DNA of 64,000 nucleotides, from NCBI RefSeq assembly GCF_018336975.1, contig NZ_CP025572.1, forward strand, positions 2,962,334 through 3,026,333, given 5' to 3'. A model generated the notes under the pieces. That model was not told where the DNA came from. It saw nothing but the letters and a program-made list of their open reading frames with translations, and ran no database searches. The position numbers and the translations under genes were made by a program. The stretch comes from Marinomonas sp. CT5 (GTDB lineage: Bacteria; Pseudomonadota; Gammaproteobacteria; Pseudomonadales; Marinomonadaceae). Positions 9,533-18,023 of this stretch are shown in pieces (within the stretch, counting starts at the first letter, position 1; every line of letters begins with the position of its first letter).

Positions 9533-9910
9533 CTATGTACCTTTGTATGCAAAAGCCTCAATTAAACCCTCTTTTATATTTTCGTTTTTCGTTCTTTTTA
9601 TTAGATTTCTAACCACAACATCTGAGTTACTTGAAGTAAGCTCGTATATCACGTCGATCATACGGTCTGTATAGGATGTATTTTCATCAAAGTTCCTTTC
9701 CACCCACAAAGCGATAATATCGCTGACTTCACTTGAGAACCCCACACCTGAATATCTATGCTGACCGATATTCCACAACGCCGTTGCCACATCATAGACT
9801 TGTTCTTTTTTAAATGCGCAATCCAATTGCATTATTTTCGCCGCCAACAAATTCCCCTCGTCTTCTGTAATGGAAGTATCCAAATTTAGCGCTTGCTCAA
9901 GCAGATCCAT
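9533..9910 (-). CDS. Hypothetical protein, probable integron cassette gene
   Basis: Product of 125 aa, acidic, predicted almost all helical, no signal peptide and no recognised motif. It begins with ATG and has TAGGA eight bases upstream. The upstream gene boundary is an attC-like sequence (9927-10025), and the ATG lies only 16 bases after the attC end, a spacing typical of gene cassettes. Size and composition resemble small immunity-type or unknown cassette proteins, but no function is claimed. Confidence 0.7.
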   Translation of the reverse strand: MDLLEQALNLDTSITEDEGNLLAAKIMQLDCAFKKEQVYDVATALWNIGQHRYSGVGFSSEVSDIIALWVERNFDENTSYTDRMIDVIYELTSSNSDVVVRNLIKRTKNENIKEGLIEAFAYKGT

Positions 9911-9926
9911 TGTCTATTCCTACTAC

Positions 9927-10025
9927 CCGTAACACTTTGCTAAGGGACAACCGCAACGCAGTATAAATGGTCCCGAGAAAGCCACGCTTTTTACGAAAAG
10001 AGTGTACTTAAACAATTTATTAGAT
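9927..10025 (-). repeat. attC-like recombination site, degenerate cores
   Basis: Read on the minus strand the segment starts ATCTAATAAATTGTTTAAG and ends TCCCTTAGCAAAGTGTTACG. The right end closely follows the Vibrio-type repeat pattern CCCTTAG...GCGTTA, and the left resembles the YAACAA...TTAAG end of attC sites. Both core heptamers deviate by one or two bases from RYYYAAC / GTTRRRY. It lies exactly between the stop of the 10030 gene and the start of the 9533 gene. Confidence 0.5.
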
Positions 10026-10029
10026 GCTT

Positions 10030-10482
10030 TTACCACAAACGCCACCACGTTCTAGACTCTCGTTTTTTATTGGCAGAAATTTCGCCACATGCCTCCAATA
10101 ACGGCTCACTTATACTACTTGGCATATGGCAACAGACCTTTGCCCATTCTTGTTTCGTCATATCTATGAGCGAATCAACGGATATAAGTCCCCAATCAGT
10201 CATGGTAAAGGAGTCTTGGCTCATGACAGACAAAATTCTTTCTTTTAACCATTCAGGATTAAAACCAGCCCACTCTCCAGCAACAATACGAAGGTTATCT
10301 CCAACAGCTGGTAGAACCTCCTTCCATAGAATGTCATGAATTTCTTGTGGTTCATAACCGGACTCAACAACAACTTTGGCAATATATCGGTAAGTGATCG
10401 CGTCCAGCTCTGTATCCAAGAAGAGATCAGATAAGGCGTTCCATACTGGAAACCTCTTATCGATTTCACTTTCAGATAGCAT
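10030..10482 (-). CDS. DUF7079-like hypothetical protein, cassette gene
   Basis: Product of 150 aa. The sequence reads PVWNALSDLFLDTEL near residues 12-26 and AGEWAGFNPEWLKERI near 64-79, a pattern I associate with the DUF7079 family of small proteins of unknown function (assignment from memory). AGGAAG stands six bases before the ATG, and the ATG lies only 15 bases beyond the GTTAGGC core of the attC at 10498-10586. It is a clear gene-cassette layout. No catalytic motif is visible. Confidence 0.75.
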   Translation of the reverse strand: MLSESEIDKRFPVWNALSDLFLDTELDAITYRYIAKVVVESGYEPQEIHDILWKEVLPAVGDNLRIVAGEWAGFNPEWLKERILSVMSQDSFTMTDWGLISVDSLIDMTKQEWAKVCCHMPSSISEPLLEACGEISANKKRESRTWWRLW

Positions 10483-10497
10483 TAATACTTCCTAGAC

Positions 10498-10586
10498 GCC
10501 TAACGCAAAGCTCTTTTGCATTTTGGTTGAAATGAAGTTTCGGAGAAATTAGCGTAGCCATATTAGAATGGAGCCTATTGTTAGGC
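10498..10586 (-). repeat. attC recombination site (best example in the window)
   Basis: An 89-base segment bounded by perfect inverted cores GCCTAAC (10498-10504) and GTTAGGC (10580-10586). On the minus strand it reads GCCTAACAA ... TTTGCGTTAGGC, matching the canonical RYYYAACAA ... GCGTTRRRY form in the same orientation as the flanking genes. It fills the space between the stop of the 10590 gene and the ribosome site of the 10030 gene. Confidence 0.68.
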
Positions 10587-10589
10587 TCT

Positions 10590-10865
10590 TTAATCACCTA
10601 CTGGTTGAATTACGATACCGCCAAATCGCGCTTCATCCGCCCAACACTTTTTACCTGCTACAAAACAAATATGGCTATCACGAACCTCTCCAGTATCAAT
10701 ATATCTTGCCTCGAACCCACCAGATAAAGACACATTGTGGAATTGTAGAGACCTACCATCCTCACTCAAAGGGGTTTCCGCACAAGAAGAACAGATGTAG
10801 TTTGGATATCTTGGATTATACTGTGTCTCACTTTTACATATGGGGCAATGTTGCTTGTCTTCCAT
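10590..10865 (-). CDS. Small zinc-ribbon hypothetical protein, cassette gene
   Basis: The ATG at 10863-10865 gives 91 aa and is preceded by AAAGGAGAAAA at a nine-base spacing; a longer frame reaching 10943 would run through the attC-like site and lacks such support. The N-terminus has two CxxC pairs (CPICKSETQ ... YICSSC, residues 6-9 and 20-23), a zinc ribbon. The remainder is a compact beta-rich domain ending GGIVIQPVGD. Such small proteins are common in cassette arrays; function unknown. Confidence 0.72.
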   Translation of the reverse strand: MEDKQHCPICKSETQYNPRYPNYICSSCAETPLSEDGRSLQFHNVSLSGGFEARYIDTGEVRDSHICFVAGKKCWADEARFGGIVIQPVGD

Positions 10866-10886
10866 TCGTTTTTTCTCCTTTGCTTG

Positions 10887-10956
10887 AATCACGCTCGTAT
10901 TTTCGACTAATTTGAAGTACTGCGCAAAACTAGTCCGACACATGCGCTTGTTATAT
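10887..10956 (-). repeat. Partial attC-like site
   Basis: The minus strand begins ATATAACAAGCGCATG, like the TATAACAAACGCC start of Vibrio repeats, and contains an imperfect inner dyad GGACTA / TTAGTC. The far end (GCGTGATTC) departs from GCGTTRRRY, so the site is degenerate or truncated. It lies between the glyoxalase-like gene and the zinc-ribbon gene. Confidence 0.4.
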
Positions 10957-10964
10957 TTAGGTGC

Positions 10965-11603
10965 CTACCAATTGATGACTAATGGCAAAACTGGGCGTAA
11001 GTCTTTAGACAATCCACTACGTCCATTATCCAACGTAAGCATTACCATATGCTCATTGCCAAGCTTAATATCCAGTCTATCGGCCGTTTGTAGTGTAAAC
11101 AGCGTATCTGACATTTTTCCTAGTGGCACAGATACTTGAACGTTACTGATAGATTTAAACGTCCCTATTTCTTCAGTCCTACTAACTGGACCAACAAAAG
11201 GAACATAAATGCACAAAGGCTCTTCTAATATTTCAGAGTTATCTCCAACATGAAACGCATTGGGTGGCTCAAAATAATCTGGTTGATATGTCCACCCGTT
11301 AAACGGCATTCCCATTTTTGCGTCGTTAGTTCGAGTCAGAACGATTCCAAACGGTGATGCATTTTCTGTCTGTATCCGTTGAGGAAATCTCAAATTTTTA
11401 GCTGGACCATTATTAGATTCTTCACTATCACGTACGTATAGTATTTCGAGCATTCCATTAGAAAACGCAAATCGACGATTTGAAGTTCCCTGCCCCTTGT
11501 GATCACGACTAAAACTTTCATCGAGCCCCATCGAAACCAAAAGATCACCCGCTTCTTTTGGTTTATCAGTAAGTATAAAAATGTGATCTAGCTCTAAATC
11601 CAC
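10965..11603 (-). CDS. VOC (glyoxalase-like) family protein, cassette gene
   Basis: Product of 212 aa from a GTG start with AAAGGAG eight bases upstream. The N-terminus LELDHIFILTDKPKEAGDLLVSMGL is a vicinal-oxygen-chelate betaalphabeta unit with a His ligand at residue 6; a second similar unit lies in the C-terminal half (VSVPLGKMSDTLFTL ...). VOC proteins include glyoxalases, antibiotic-binding proteins and dioxygenases; the substrate is unknown. A GTTATAT heptamer at 11622-11628 (minus strand) immediately before its ribosome site resembles an attC right core. Confidence 0.72.
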   Translation of the reverse strand: MDLELDHIFILTDKPKEAGDLLVSMGLDESFSRDHKGQGTSNRRFAFSNGMLEILYVRDSEESNNGPAKNLRFPQRIQTENASPFGIVLTRTNDAKMGMPFNGWTYQPDYFEPPNAFHVGDNSEILEEPLCIYVPFVGPVSRTEEIGTFKSISNVQVSVPLGKMSDTLFTLQTADRLDIKLGNEHMVMLTLDNGRSGLSKDLRPVLPLVINW

Positions 11604-12181
11604 GACTCAACTCCTTTGAAAATATAACCGTTTAATTATACGCATGCGCACTTACACATTGATCCACAACTCGTTATTTCTGATATTGAGATTCTTATTC
11701 ACTGATACTACAAGACTTTATTATTTACAACCAACACAGATTGCCCCCCTACTTTATTGCAACCGCATGCGGTGACTTAGTCTATGCTCTAGTTGCCTTT
11801 TATCTGCGTTGGCAAAGTATCGCTTAAAGCGCAGGACCCTCTACAACATGTTTCCGACAAAACTATTAACCCTGTCGTAATGGCTTTTGCAAACCTAATC
11901 ATAATCAATTTCATACTAATTAATGAGACAACCTTGATCGATTTAGATACGCCCAGTCAGTAAAAGCACCATAGCAAAAATCCTTACTCTCAATTCCATT
12001 ATAAAATGATCTCGCTCTTGTCAGAATGTTTCTCTTTCCCTTCTCTAGCAAACGATCTTTCTTATAGCACTTAATAATTGGCAAAAAATGCCATTTCTTT
12101 GGCACCGATTGCCATGCAACAAATCAAGGCAAATGCGTTTAATGAGGAAACATAAAAAAAGATTATAGAGAGGAACATAAA
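11604..12181. other. Non-coding region between cassette array and amine block
   Basis: About 580 bases. It holds a possible attC right end at 11622-11628, a 12-bp palindrome ACCGCATGCGGT at 11762-11773, and near the right end the promoter and ribosome site (GAGAGGAACATAAA) of the alcohol dehydrogenase at 12182. A 61-codon GTG frame on the minus strand (11920-12105) has no ribosome site and is not called. Confidence 0.5.
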
Positions 12182-13786
12182 ATGAAAGAGTTTGATTACA
12201 TTATTGCAGGTGCAGGATCAGCGGGTTGTGTGGTTGCAGCACGTCTTATCGAAGCCAACGCTGGATCCGTGCTTCTGCTCGAAGCTGGCGAAAAAGACAG
12301 CAGTCTATTTCACAAAATACCCGCCACGGTTGTGAAGGTTTTCCAGCAAAAATCTTGGCCTTATATGACAGTGCCACAAACTGAGTGTGATAACCGTGAA
12401 ATGCTCATCGCACAAGGTAAAGTATTAGGCGGTGGCAGCTCTGTGAATGGCATGATCTATATTCGCGGTCAAAAACAAGACTACGATGACTGGAAGGCTA
12501 TCTGGGGATGTGAAGGCTGGGGCTATGAGGATGTATTACCATTTTTTAAACGTGCCGAAGCCAATGAAAGCCTTGGTGACAAGTATCATGGCGAGACGGG
12601 GGCCGTTCCCGTCAGTGAAAACAGATATCGTCACCCGTTAACACAAGCTTGCATTCGTGCCTGCCAGCAAATGGGCTTACCTTACACTAATGACTTTAAT
12701 GGCGCATCTCAAGAAGGCACCGGCTTTTATCAAACCACCACAAAAAATGGCGAACGTGCCAGCACTTCGCAAACCTACCTTAAATCCGTCATTAATAATC
12801 CTAACCTCACGGTTATGACCGATGCGCTTGTTCACAAGGTAAATATCGAAGGCGATGTTGCCTCGGGTGTTGTCTATTCAATAAAAGGTGGTGAAGCGAT
12901 AACCGCAAAAGCGCGTAAAGAAGTCATTATTAGTTCAGGCGCTTTTGGCAGCCCGAAAATTCTTATGCTGTCTGGCATTGGCCCGGTGGAACATCTTAAA
13001 GCCATGGGCATTGAACCTAAGATAGACCTTCCTGTGGGTAAGAACTTCCACGACCACCAGCACATGTCGATCAACGCCACGACCAAAGAAGACATCAGTA
13101 TTTTCAATGAAGATAAAGGCTTATCGGCCGTGAAACATATGATGCAGTGGATGACGACTCGCTCAGGCTTACTCACCAGCAACATTCTGGAAGGCGGTGC
13201 CTTTATTGATAGCGAGAATGTGGGTCGCCCTGACATTCAATTCCACTTCCTTCCTCTGCTTGATAATTTTGACAATACTCCTGGTGAAAAGCCCGAAGCA
13301 GAAGGTCATGGTGTTTCAATCAAGGTCGGTCATCTACGTTCAAAGTCCCGTGGAGAAGTCCGCCTAAAATCCAATAATCCAAGCGACTTAGTCGAGATTG
13401 ACGCTCAAATTTTGTCTCACCCTGATGATGTAAAAAATCAAATTCGCGCGGTTCAAATGGGACTAAAAGCCATGGAACAGCCCGCTTTAAAAAACATCAT
13501 CAAAAAAGTAGTCGAGCCAAATAACATTGCCATCGATGACACAGACGCATTGGAAACCTTTGTACGTCAAAACATCAAAACCGTCTATCACCCTGGCGGG
13601 ACCTGCAAACTGGGCACGTCTCGAAGTGACTCCGTCACGGATTTAGAACTCAAGGTTCACGGCACCAAAAACCTTCGTGTCATGGATCTCTCTATTTGCC
13701 CACAAATACCAAGTGGTAACACCAACGCCGTTGCCATGATGATTGGTGAGCGTGGCGCGCACTTCACACTACATTCTTCCAATTAA
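12182..13786 (+). CDS. GMC-family FAD alcohol dehydrogenase (choline dehydrogenase-like)
   Basis: Product of 534 aa. The FAD site DYIIAGAGSAGCVVAARL is at residues 4-21, the GMC signature GGGSSVNGMIYIRG follows near 80-93, and the catalytic His and Asn lie in YHPGGTCKLG and SGNTNAVAMM near the C-terminus. It oxidises an alcohol to an aldehyde and passes electrons to quinone or oxygen. An aldehyde dehydrogenase follows 14 bases later and a FeaR-like regulator after that, so the pair probably turns an arylethanol (for example phenylethanol or tryptophol) into the acid. Choline is an alternative substrate, but the regulator argues against a betaine operon. Confidence 0.9.
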   Translation: MKEFDYIIAGAGSAGCVVAARLIEANAGSVLLLEAGEKDSSLFHKIPATVVKVFQQKSWPYMTVPQTECDNREMLIAQGKVLGGGSSVNGMIYIRGQKQDYDDWKAIWGCEGWGYEDVLPFFKRAEANESLGDKYHGETGAVPVSENRYRHPLTQACIRACQQMGLPYTNDFNGASQEGTGFYQTTTKNGERASTSQTYLKSVINNPNLTVMTDALVHKVNIEGDVASGVVYSIKGGEAITAKARKEVIISSGAFGSPKILMLSGIGPVEHLKAMGIEPKIDLPVGKNFHDHQHMSINATTKEDISIFNEDKGLSAVKHMMQWMTTRSGLLTSNILEGGAFIDSENVGRPDIQFHFLPLLDNFDNTPGEKPEAEGHGVSIKVGHLRSKSRGEVRLKSNNPSDLVEIDAQILSHPDDVKNQIRAVQMGLKAMEQPALKNIIKKVVEPNNIAIDDTDALETFVRQNIKTVYHPGGTCKLGTSRSDSVTDLELKVHGTKNLRVMDLSICPQIPSGNTNAVAMMIGERGAHFTLHSSN

Positions 13787-13800
13787 GGAGCGACAAGATT

Positions 13801-15282
13801 ATGTCCGACATTTCATTATTAGACGCCACACAAGCTTTTTTGAAACAAGACCATGGCCAATTCATTAATGGTCAAAAAAACGCCTCTGGCGATAGCACCT
13901 TTAATGTTATTAACCCTTCTACAGAAGCCGTTATTGCTAACATCCACAGTGCAACCACTCAAGAGGTCGACACTGCAATCGAGTCCTCCTATCAAGCCTT
14001 TAAAGGCGCTTGGGGGAAAACATCACCTTATACTCGCGGTGTTGTGCTCAATAAATTGGCGGATTTGATTGAGCAAAATGGGGAAGAAATTGCTCAACTA
14101 GAAACCTTGTGCAGTGGTAAATCTATCCACCTTTCACGCATGTTTGAAGTACAACAAAGTGCGATGTTTTTACGCTACTTCGCAGGTTGGAGCACTAAAA
14201 TAAATGGTGAAACCATGACGCCTTCATTCCCTTCTATGCAAGGTGAAGAATACAGTGCTTTCACTCGCAGAGAAGCCATTGGCGTTGTCGCCGGTATTTT
14301 ACCTTGGAATTTCTCAGTGATGATTGCCTGCTGGAAGATCGGTGCGGCACTTTGCACGGGTTGTACTATTGTCCTTAAACCAAGTGAGTTCACACCGCTG
14401 ACTATTTTACGCATTGCTGAGCTAGCAAAAGAAGCGGGCGTACCAGATGGTGTTCTAAACATAGTCAATGGCAAAGGCGATGTGGGTGGTCAGCTTATTC
14501 AGCACCCTAAAGTACGCAAAGTCTCATTTACCGGCTCAGTCGCGACCGGCAAGAAAATTAGCGCAGCCGCTTCCGCTGACTTAACTCGCTGCACGTTAGA
14601 ATTAGGTGGTAAAAACACCGCGGCAATTTTAAAAGACGCGGATATTGATCGGGTTGTGGGCGGGCTTTTTCAGTTAGGTTACATTCACCAGGGTCAAGTC
14701 TGTGCCGCACCAGAACGTGTTTATGTACACTCCTCTCGCATTGACGAATTAACCACTAAACTCGCGCAAACGTTAAGCGAGGCCAAAATTGGCTCCCCAC
14801 TTGATGAAAGCGTTTATTTCGGCCCTCTCTCTAACGAACCGCAATTCAATAAAGTATGCGAATACTTAGAGGTTGCTCACAAAGAAAGCCGCGTGTTACA
14901 CGGTGGTAAAGCCATTTCGGGGAAAGGTTTCTTTGTGGAACCCACGATAGTGCAAGCGTCCAGTGTCGATGAAACGCTCATGCAAGAAGAGACATTTGGC
15001 CCCATTATCAGCTTTATGCCTTATGAAGACGAAGAAGAGCTTATTGATTTAATCAATAACACGCCATTTGGCTTAAGCAGCAGTATCTGGACCAACAACT
15101 TATCTCAAGCCATGCGAATGATACCGAAAATTGAATCTGGTACAGTTTGGGTCAATATGCACTCTATTCTTGACCCTTCTGTACCATTTGGGGGCACAAA
15201 ACAATCTGGTGTCGGCCGAGAGTTTGGTCGTGAGTTCATCAATGACTATACCGAAGTCAAATCCGTCATTATGTGCTACTAA
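13801..15282 (+). CDS. NAD(P)-dependent aldehyde dehydrogenase
   Basis: Product of 493 aa, the usual length. Catalytic C301 (GQVCAAPERVYV) and general-base E267 (TLELGGKN) are present, with the nucleotide-site FTGSVATGKK at 243-252. It oxidises an aldehyde to its acid. It is cotranscribed with the alcohol dehydrogenase just upstream (14-base gap) and followed by a large dyad and a FeaR-like activator. E. coli FeaR controls FeaB, the phenylacetaldehyde dehydrogenase, so an arylacetaldehyde substrate is likely; betaine aldehyde cannot be excluded. Confidence 0.92.
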   Translation: MSDISLLDATQAFLKQDHGQFINGQKNASGDSTFNVINPSTEAVIANIHSATTQEVDTAIESSYQAFKGAWGKTSPYTRGVVLNKLADLIEQNGEEIAQLETLCSGKSIHLSRMFEVQQSAMFLRYFAGWSTKINGETMTPSFPSMQGEEYSAFTRREAIGVVAGILPWNFSVMIACWKIGAALCTGCTIVLKPSEFTPLTILRIAELAKEAGVPDGVLNIVNGKGDVGGQLIQHPKVRKVSFTGSVATGKKISAAASADLTRCTLELGGKNTAAILKDADIDRVVGGLFQLGYIHQGQVCAAPERVYVHSSRIDELTTKLAQTLSEAKIGSPLDESVYFGPLSNEPQFNKVCEYLEVAHKESRVLHGGKAISGKGFFVEPTIVQASSVDETLMQEETFGPIISFMPYEDEEELIDLINNTPFGLSSSIWTNNLSQAMRMIPKIESGTVWVNMHSILDPSVPFGGTKQSGVGREFGREFINDYTEVKSVIMCY

Positions 15283-15322
15283 AACTAGGGAGAAACCTGC
15301 AAACGATTAGAGCTTGACATAG

Positions 15323-15379
15323 TGCGAATTTAGTTGGAACAATACTTGCTAAAAAGTTTACATTTCAACTAAATTCGCA
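15323..15379. promoter_or_regulatory. Long perfect inverted repeat upstream of the FeaR-like gene
   Basis: TGCGAATTTAGTTG at 15323-15336 is repeated exactly inverted at 15366-15379, separated by 29 bases. There is no following T-run, so it is not a standard terminator. A TTGACA box lies at 15314-15319. The dyad may be the operator of the regulator at 15446, or an RNA structure ending the dehydrogenase operon. Confidence 0.55.
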
Positions 15380-15445
15380 TGACTCTTAAGGCTCTTATCA
15401 TCAACAAGTCGAGAACCAAAGAGCCCTGCATAATGGGAGAAAGAA

Positions 15446-16345
15446 ATGCTCGACTTAGATCGCTGGGAACATTCTGTCCATTCTATTTGTGGCAACTTTG
15501 ACACTCAGCCACATCGCAACATCCCTTTTATCGGCAATATGAGACTGGATAATCATAACGGTTTAGGTGTTGCTCATATCGAAACGAACGCAGAAAAGAT
15601 AATCCGTTCTAAATCTACCTGCCAAGACGACAAACACTATTTTGTCATCCTTCAAAAAAAAGGCACTATGGGCTTTTCTTGGTCAGATAATAAAGACCTC
15701 TTGTTACCAGGCGAAATCGCCCTTATCGATTCATCTTTGCCTTACGACATGCACCCCCAAGGGCTAATACAACAAATGTCCGTACACTTACCAAAAGCTT
15801 ATGTTGATAGCTTATGCTCTACACACGCACAACACAGAATAACCAAAATTGCTCAGAACCGTTCCAGCAGTCAAATGCTGCTGACCATGCTACGTCAATT
15901 GGCCAATACCGATGACCAAACTCCCTCTTTTCAGGAAGATGGTGAAGCGCTGCAATACGCCATTAGTGCGCTAATCAAACCTTCTCTTGAGCATACGAAT
16001 AATGATTCAACCTCTTCGATGAAAGAGCGAGCTAAACAACACATATTGCGCCTTTTAACAGAAGAGAGCCTGAGCCCAGACCATATAGCAAAAGCCATGA
16101 ATATGTCGAAAAGATCCCTTTACCGACTCTTTTCAGAAGAAAATTTCAGCATAGCTCAATTTATTTTACAAATGCGCATTGAAAAATGCTGTGAAGACAT
16201 GCTGACGGCGGATGCAATGAAACAACCATTATCGATAACAGAAGTGGCTTATCGCTGGGGCTTTTCAGACGCATCACAACTGTCGCGAGCCTTTAAACGA
16301 GTAAAAGGGATGTCTCCAAGTCAGTGGCGACACAGCCAATCCTAA
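15446..16345 (+). CDS. FeaR-like AraC-family regulator
   Basis: Product of 299 aa with the AraC-binding-like N-terminal domain (including the ICGNF motif at about 13-17) and a C-terminal double helix-turn-helix (about 195-298; MSKRSLYRLF and VAYRWGFSDASQLSRAFKR). Along its whole length it resembles E. coli FeaR, the activator of tynA-feaB for phenylethylamine and tyramine use: ICGNF, the central ALQYAISALIKP and SLYRLF match at the same places. It probably activates the flanking amine/alcohol genes. The ligand is not shown by the sequence. Confidence 0.85.
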   Translation: MLDLDRWEHSVHSICGNFDTQPHRNIPFIGNMRLDNHNGLGVAHIETNAEKIIRSKSTCQDDKHYFVILQKKGTMGFSWSDNKDLLLPGEIALIDSSLPYDMHPQGLIQQMSVHLPKAYVDSLCSTHAQHRITKIAQNRSSSQMLLTMLRQLANTDDQTPSFQEDGEALQYAISALIKPSLEHTNNDSTSSMKERAKQHILRLLTEESLSPDHIAKAMNMSKRSLYRLFSEENFSIAQFILQMRIEKCCEDMLTADAMKQPLSITEVAYRWGFSDASQLSRAFKRVKGMSPSQWRHSQS

Positions 16346-16824
16346 TGTGACTCATGCAACCACATTATTATGTATCAGCCATACCTTGCAGCCTGTCAGT
16401 CACAATAATGAATCAAGCCCTGTACTCCATTCGCCATGACAAACTAGACACAGCTTTCGATTATCAAAAAGACGGTAAAGCTCGACAAAAATAGACTCTC
16501 TATAAAATTTATTTGCTTTACGCTCGTATGAGAAAAAACTTCATCACAAGATAAAAGCCACTTTAAAAAGCGCCAAAAAACCTAAATTTTCGTTAAAAAT
16601 GCATGCATCTATCGCGTTTTCTTCAACAACAATCATAGATGCAAAGTTATTAATTAACTTTATACCTATGTCGCAAAAATCCAATACTCGATAAACCATC
16701 AGGTCTAGCATGAATGTTAAGACCAATCCTGATAAAGATTTTTGCCAAATAAGTTGTACTTATTTTTGGGATATCTACATCGGGTGGAGGCAAAAAATAA
16801 CAACTAACCTTCTTGGGGTACTCT
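16346..16824. promoter_or_regulatory. Regulatory region upstream of the first amine-oxidation trio
   Basis: About 480 AT-rich bases without a gene. An imperfect palindrome (AATAAGT 16748-16754, TGT, ACTTATT 16758-16764) lies about 60 bases before the ATG at 16825 and is a candidate activator or repressor site. The GGGG at 16815-16818 serves as ribosome site. A 60-codon minus-strand frame at 16544-16726 has no ribosome site and looks spurious. Confidence 0.5.
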
Positions 16825-17964
16825 ATGACTGACTCTACAAAAATCGATTTTATCTACCTTTCTGAACCAGACATGATTAAAGCTGGTGTAACCGATATGG
16901 CAGGCTGTGTTGACACCATGGAAGAGATGTTTCAACTTCTCTACAAAGGCGATTACCGTATGGCGGGTCCAAACAGTGACTCACATGGGGCAATGATCAC
17001 CTTCCCTGAAGAGCCTGAATTTGAAACCATGCCAAAGCACTCGCCTGATCGCCGGTTAATGGCAATGCCAGCGTATTTAGGCGGTAACTTTCAAACATGT
17101 GGTGTGAAATGGTATGGCTCCAACATTGCCAACCGTGAAAAAGGCTTACCTCGTTCTATCTTGATGTTTACCTTGAACGATGCTGACACTGGCGCGCCTT
17201 TAGCTCACATGTCTGCAAACTTACTGTCTGCTTACCGTACTGGTGCCGTTCCTGGTGTGGGTGCTCGTCACTTGGCTCGTAAAGATTCCAAAGTCATCGG
17301 TTTGCTTGGCCCAGGTGTAATGGGCAAAACATCCGTCGCGGCTTTTATGGCGGTATGCCCTAATCTGGATACCATTAAAATCAAAGGCCGTAGCCAAAAA
17401 AGTCTTGATAATTTCATTACTTGGTTAAAAGACACCTATCCACAAATCTCTAACATTCATATCGTTGACACACTAGAAGATGTCGTACGCGATGCAGACA
17501 TCGTGACTTACTGTAACTCTGGTGAAACGGGTGATGTGTCCGCCTACCCTGAAGTAAAACGCGAATGGGTTAAACCGGGCGCTTACCTTTCAATGCCTGC
17601 TTACTGTCGTCTCGATGAGGCAATGGAACAAGACGATGTCAGAAAAGTGGTGGATAACCCTGGTCTATACGAAGCATGGTTTGAAGAAGTGCCTAAACCA
17701 GCACATAAATATATCCCAGTCATTGGTGTGCGCTTTATGGACATGATTGCCGCAGGCGAAATGACCGCAGACCAACTTGAAGACCTTGGCAAAATTACCG
17801 CAGGTGATGCACCTGGCCGCACAAATGAAGAAGAAATCATCATTCTATCCGTAGGTGGCCTACCTGTTGAAGATGTTGCTTGGGGTACACAAATTTACCG
17901 TAATGCCTTAGCAAACAACATTGGCGTGAAATTAAATCTCTGGGAAACACCAGAATTATTCTAA
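16825..17964 (+). CDS. Ornithine cyclodeaminase / mu-crystallin family protein (tyramine oxidase subunit B-like), copy 1
   Basis: The ATG at 16825 gives 379 aa, equal to the paralogue at 52263-53402; a TTG 12 bases upstream is not supported. The Rossmann site VIGLLGPGVMGKTSVAAF lies near residues 157-174. OCD/mu-crystallin proteins are NAD(P)-dependent imine or ketimine enzymes. Members of this subfamily are, to my recollection, often annotated tyramine oxidase subunit B. It is followed by a RidA-like gene, a FAD oxidoreductase and a permease, all on the plus strand, so it is likely one part of an amine-oxidising system. By eye about three quarters of residues match copy 2. Confidence 0.82.
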   Translation: MTDSTKIDFIYLSEPDMIKAGVTDMAGCVDTMEEMFQLLYKGDYRMAGPNSDSHGAMITFPEEPEFETMPKHSPDRRLMAMPAYLGGNFQTCGVKWYGSNIANREKGLPRSILMFTLNDADTGAPLAHMSANLLSAYRTGAVPGVGARHLARKDSKVIGLLGPGVMGKTSVAAFMAVCPNLDTIKIKGRSQKSLDNFITWLKDTYPQISNIHIVDTLEDVVRDADIVTYCNSGETGDVSAYPEVKREWVKPGAYLSMPAYCRLDEAMEQDDVRKVVDNPGLYEAWFEEVPKPAHKYIPVIGVRFMDMIAAGEMTADQLEDLGKITAGDAPGRTNEEEIIILSVGGLPVEDVAWGTQIYRNALANNIGVKLNLWETPELF

Positions 17965-18023
17965 TTCTAGCGTGCCACCTGACGGCAGGTGGCACTGCAC
18001 TTGAACACTATTGAGAGACAAAA

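Noticed and set aside
11920..12105. 61-codon minus-strand frame with GTG start
   Set aside because: No ribosome site before the GTG, no recognised domain, and it lies in a promoter-type intergenic region; kept only as a note.
9128..12181. Search for an integrase, transposase or phage gene near the cassette genes
   Set aside because: None of the frames in this interval shows such a protein.
16544..16726. 60-codon minus-strand frame upstream of the OCD gene
   Set aside because: AT-rich, no ribosome site and no recognisable motif.
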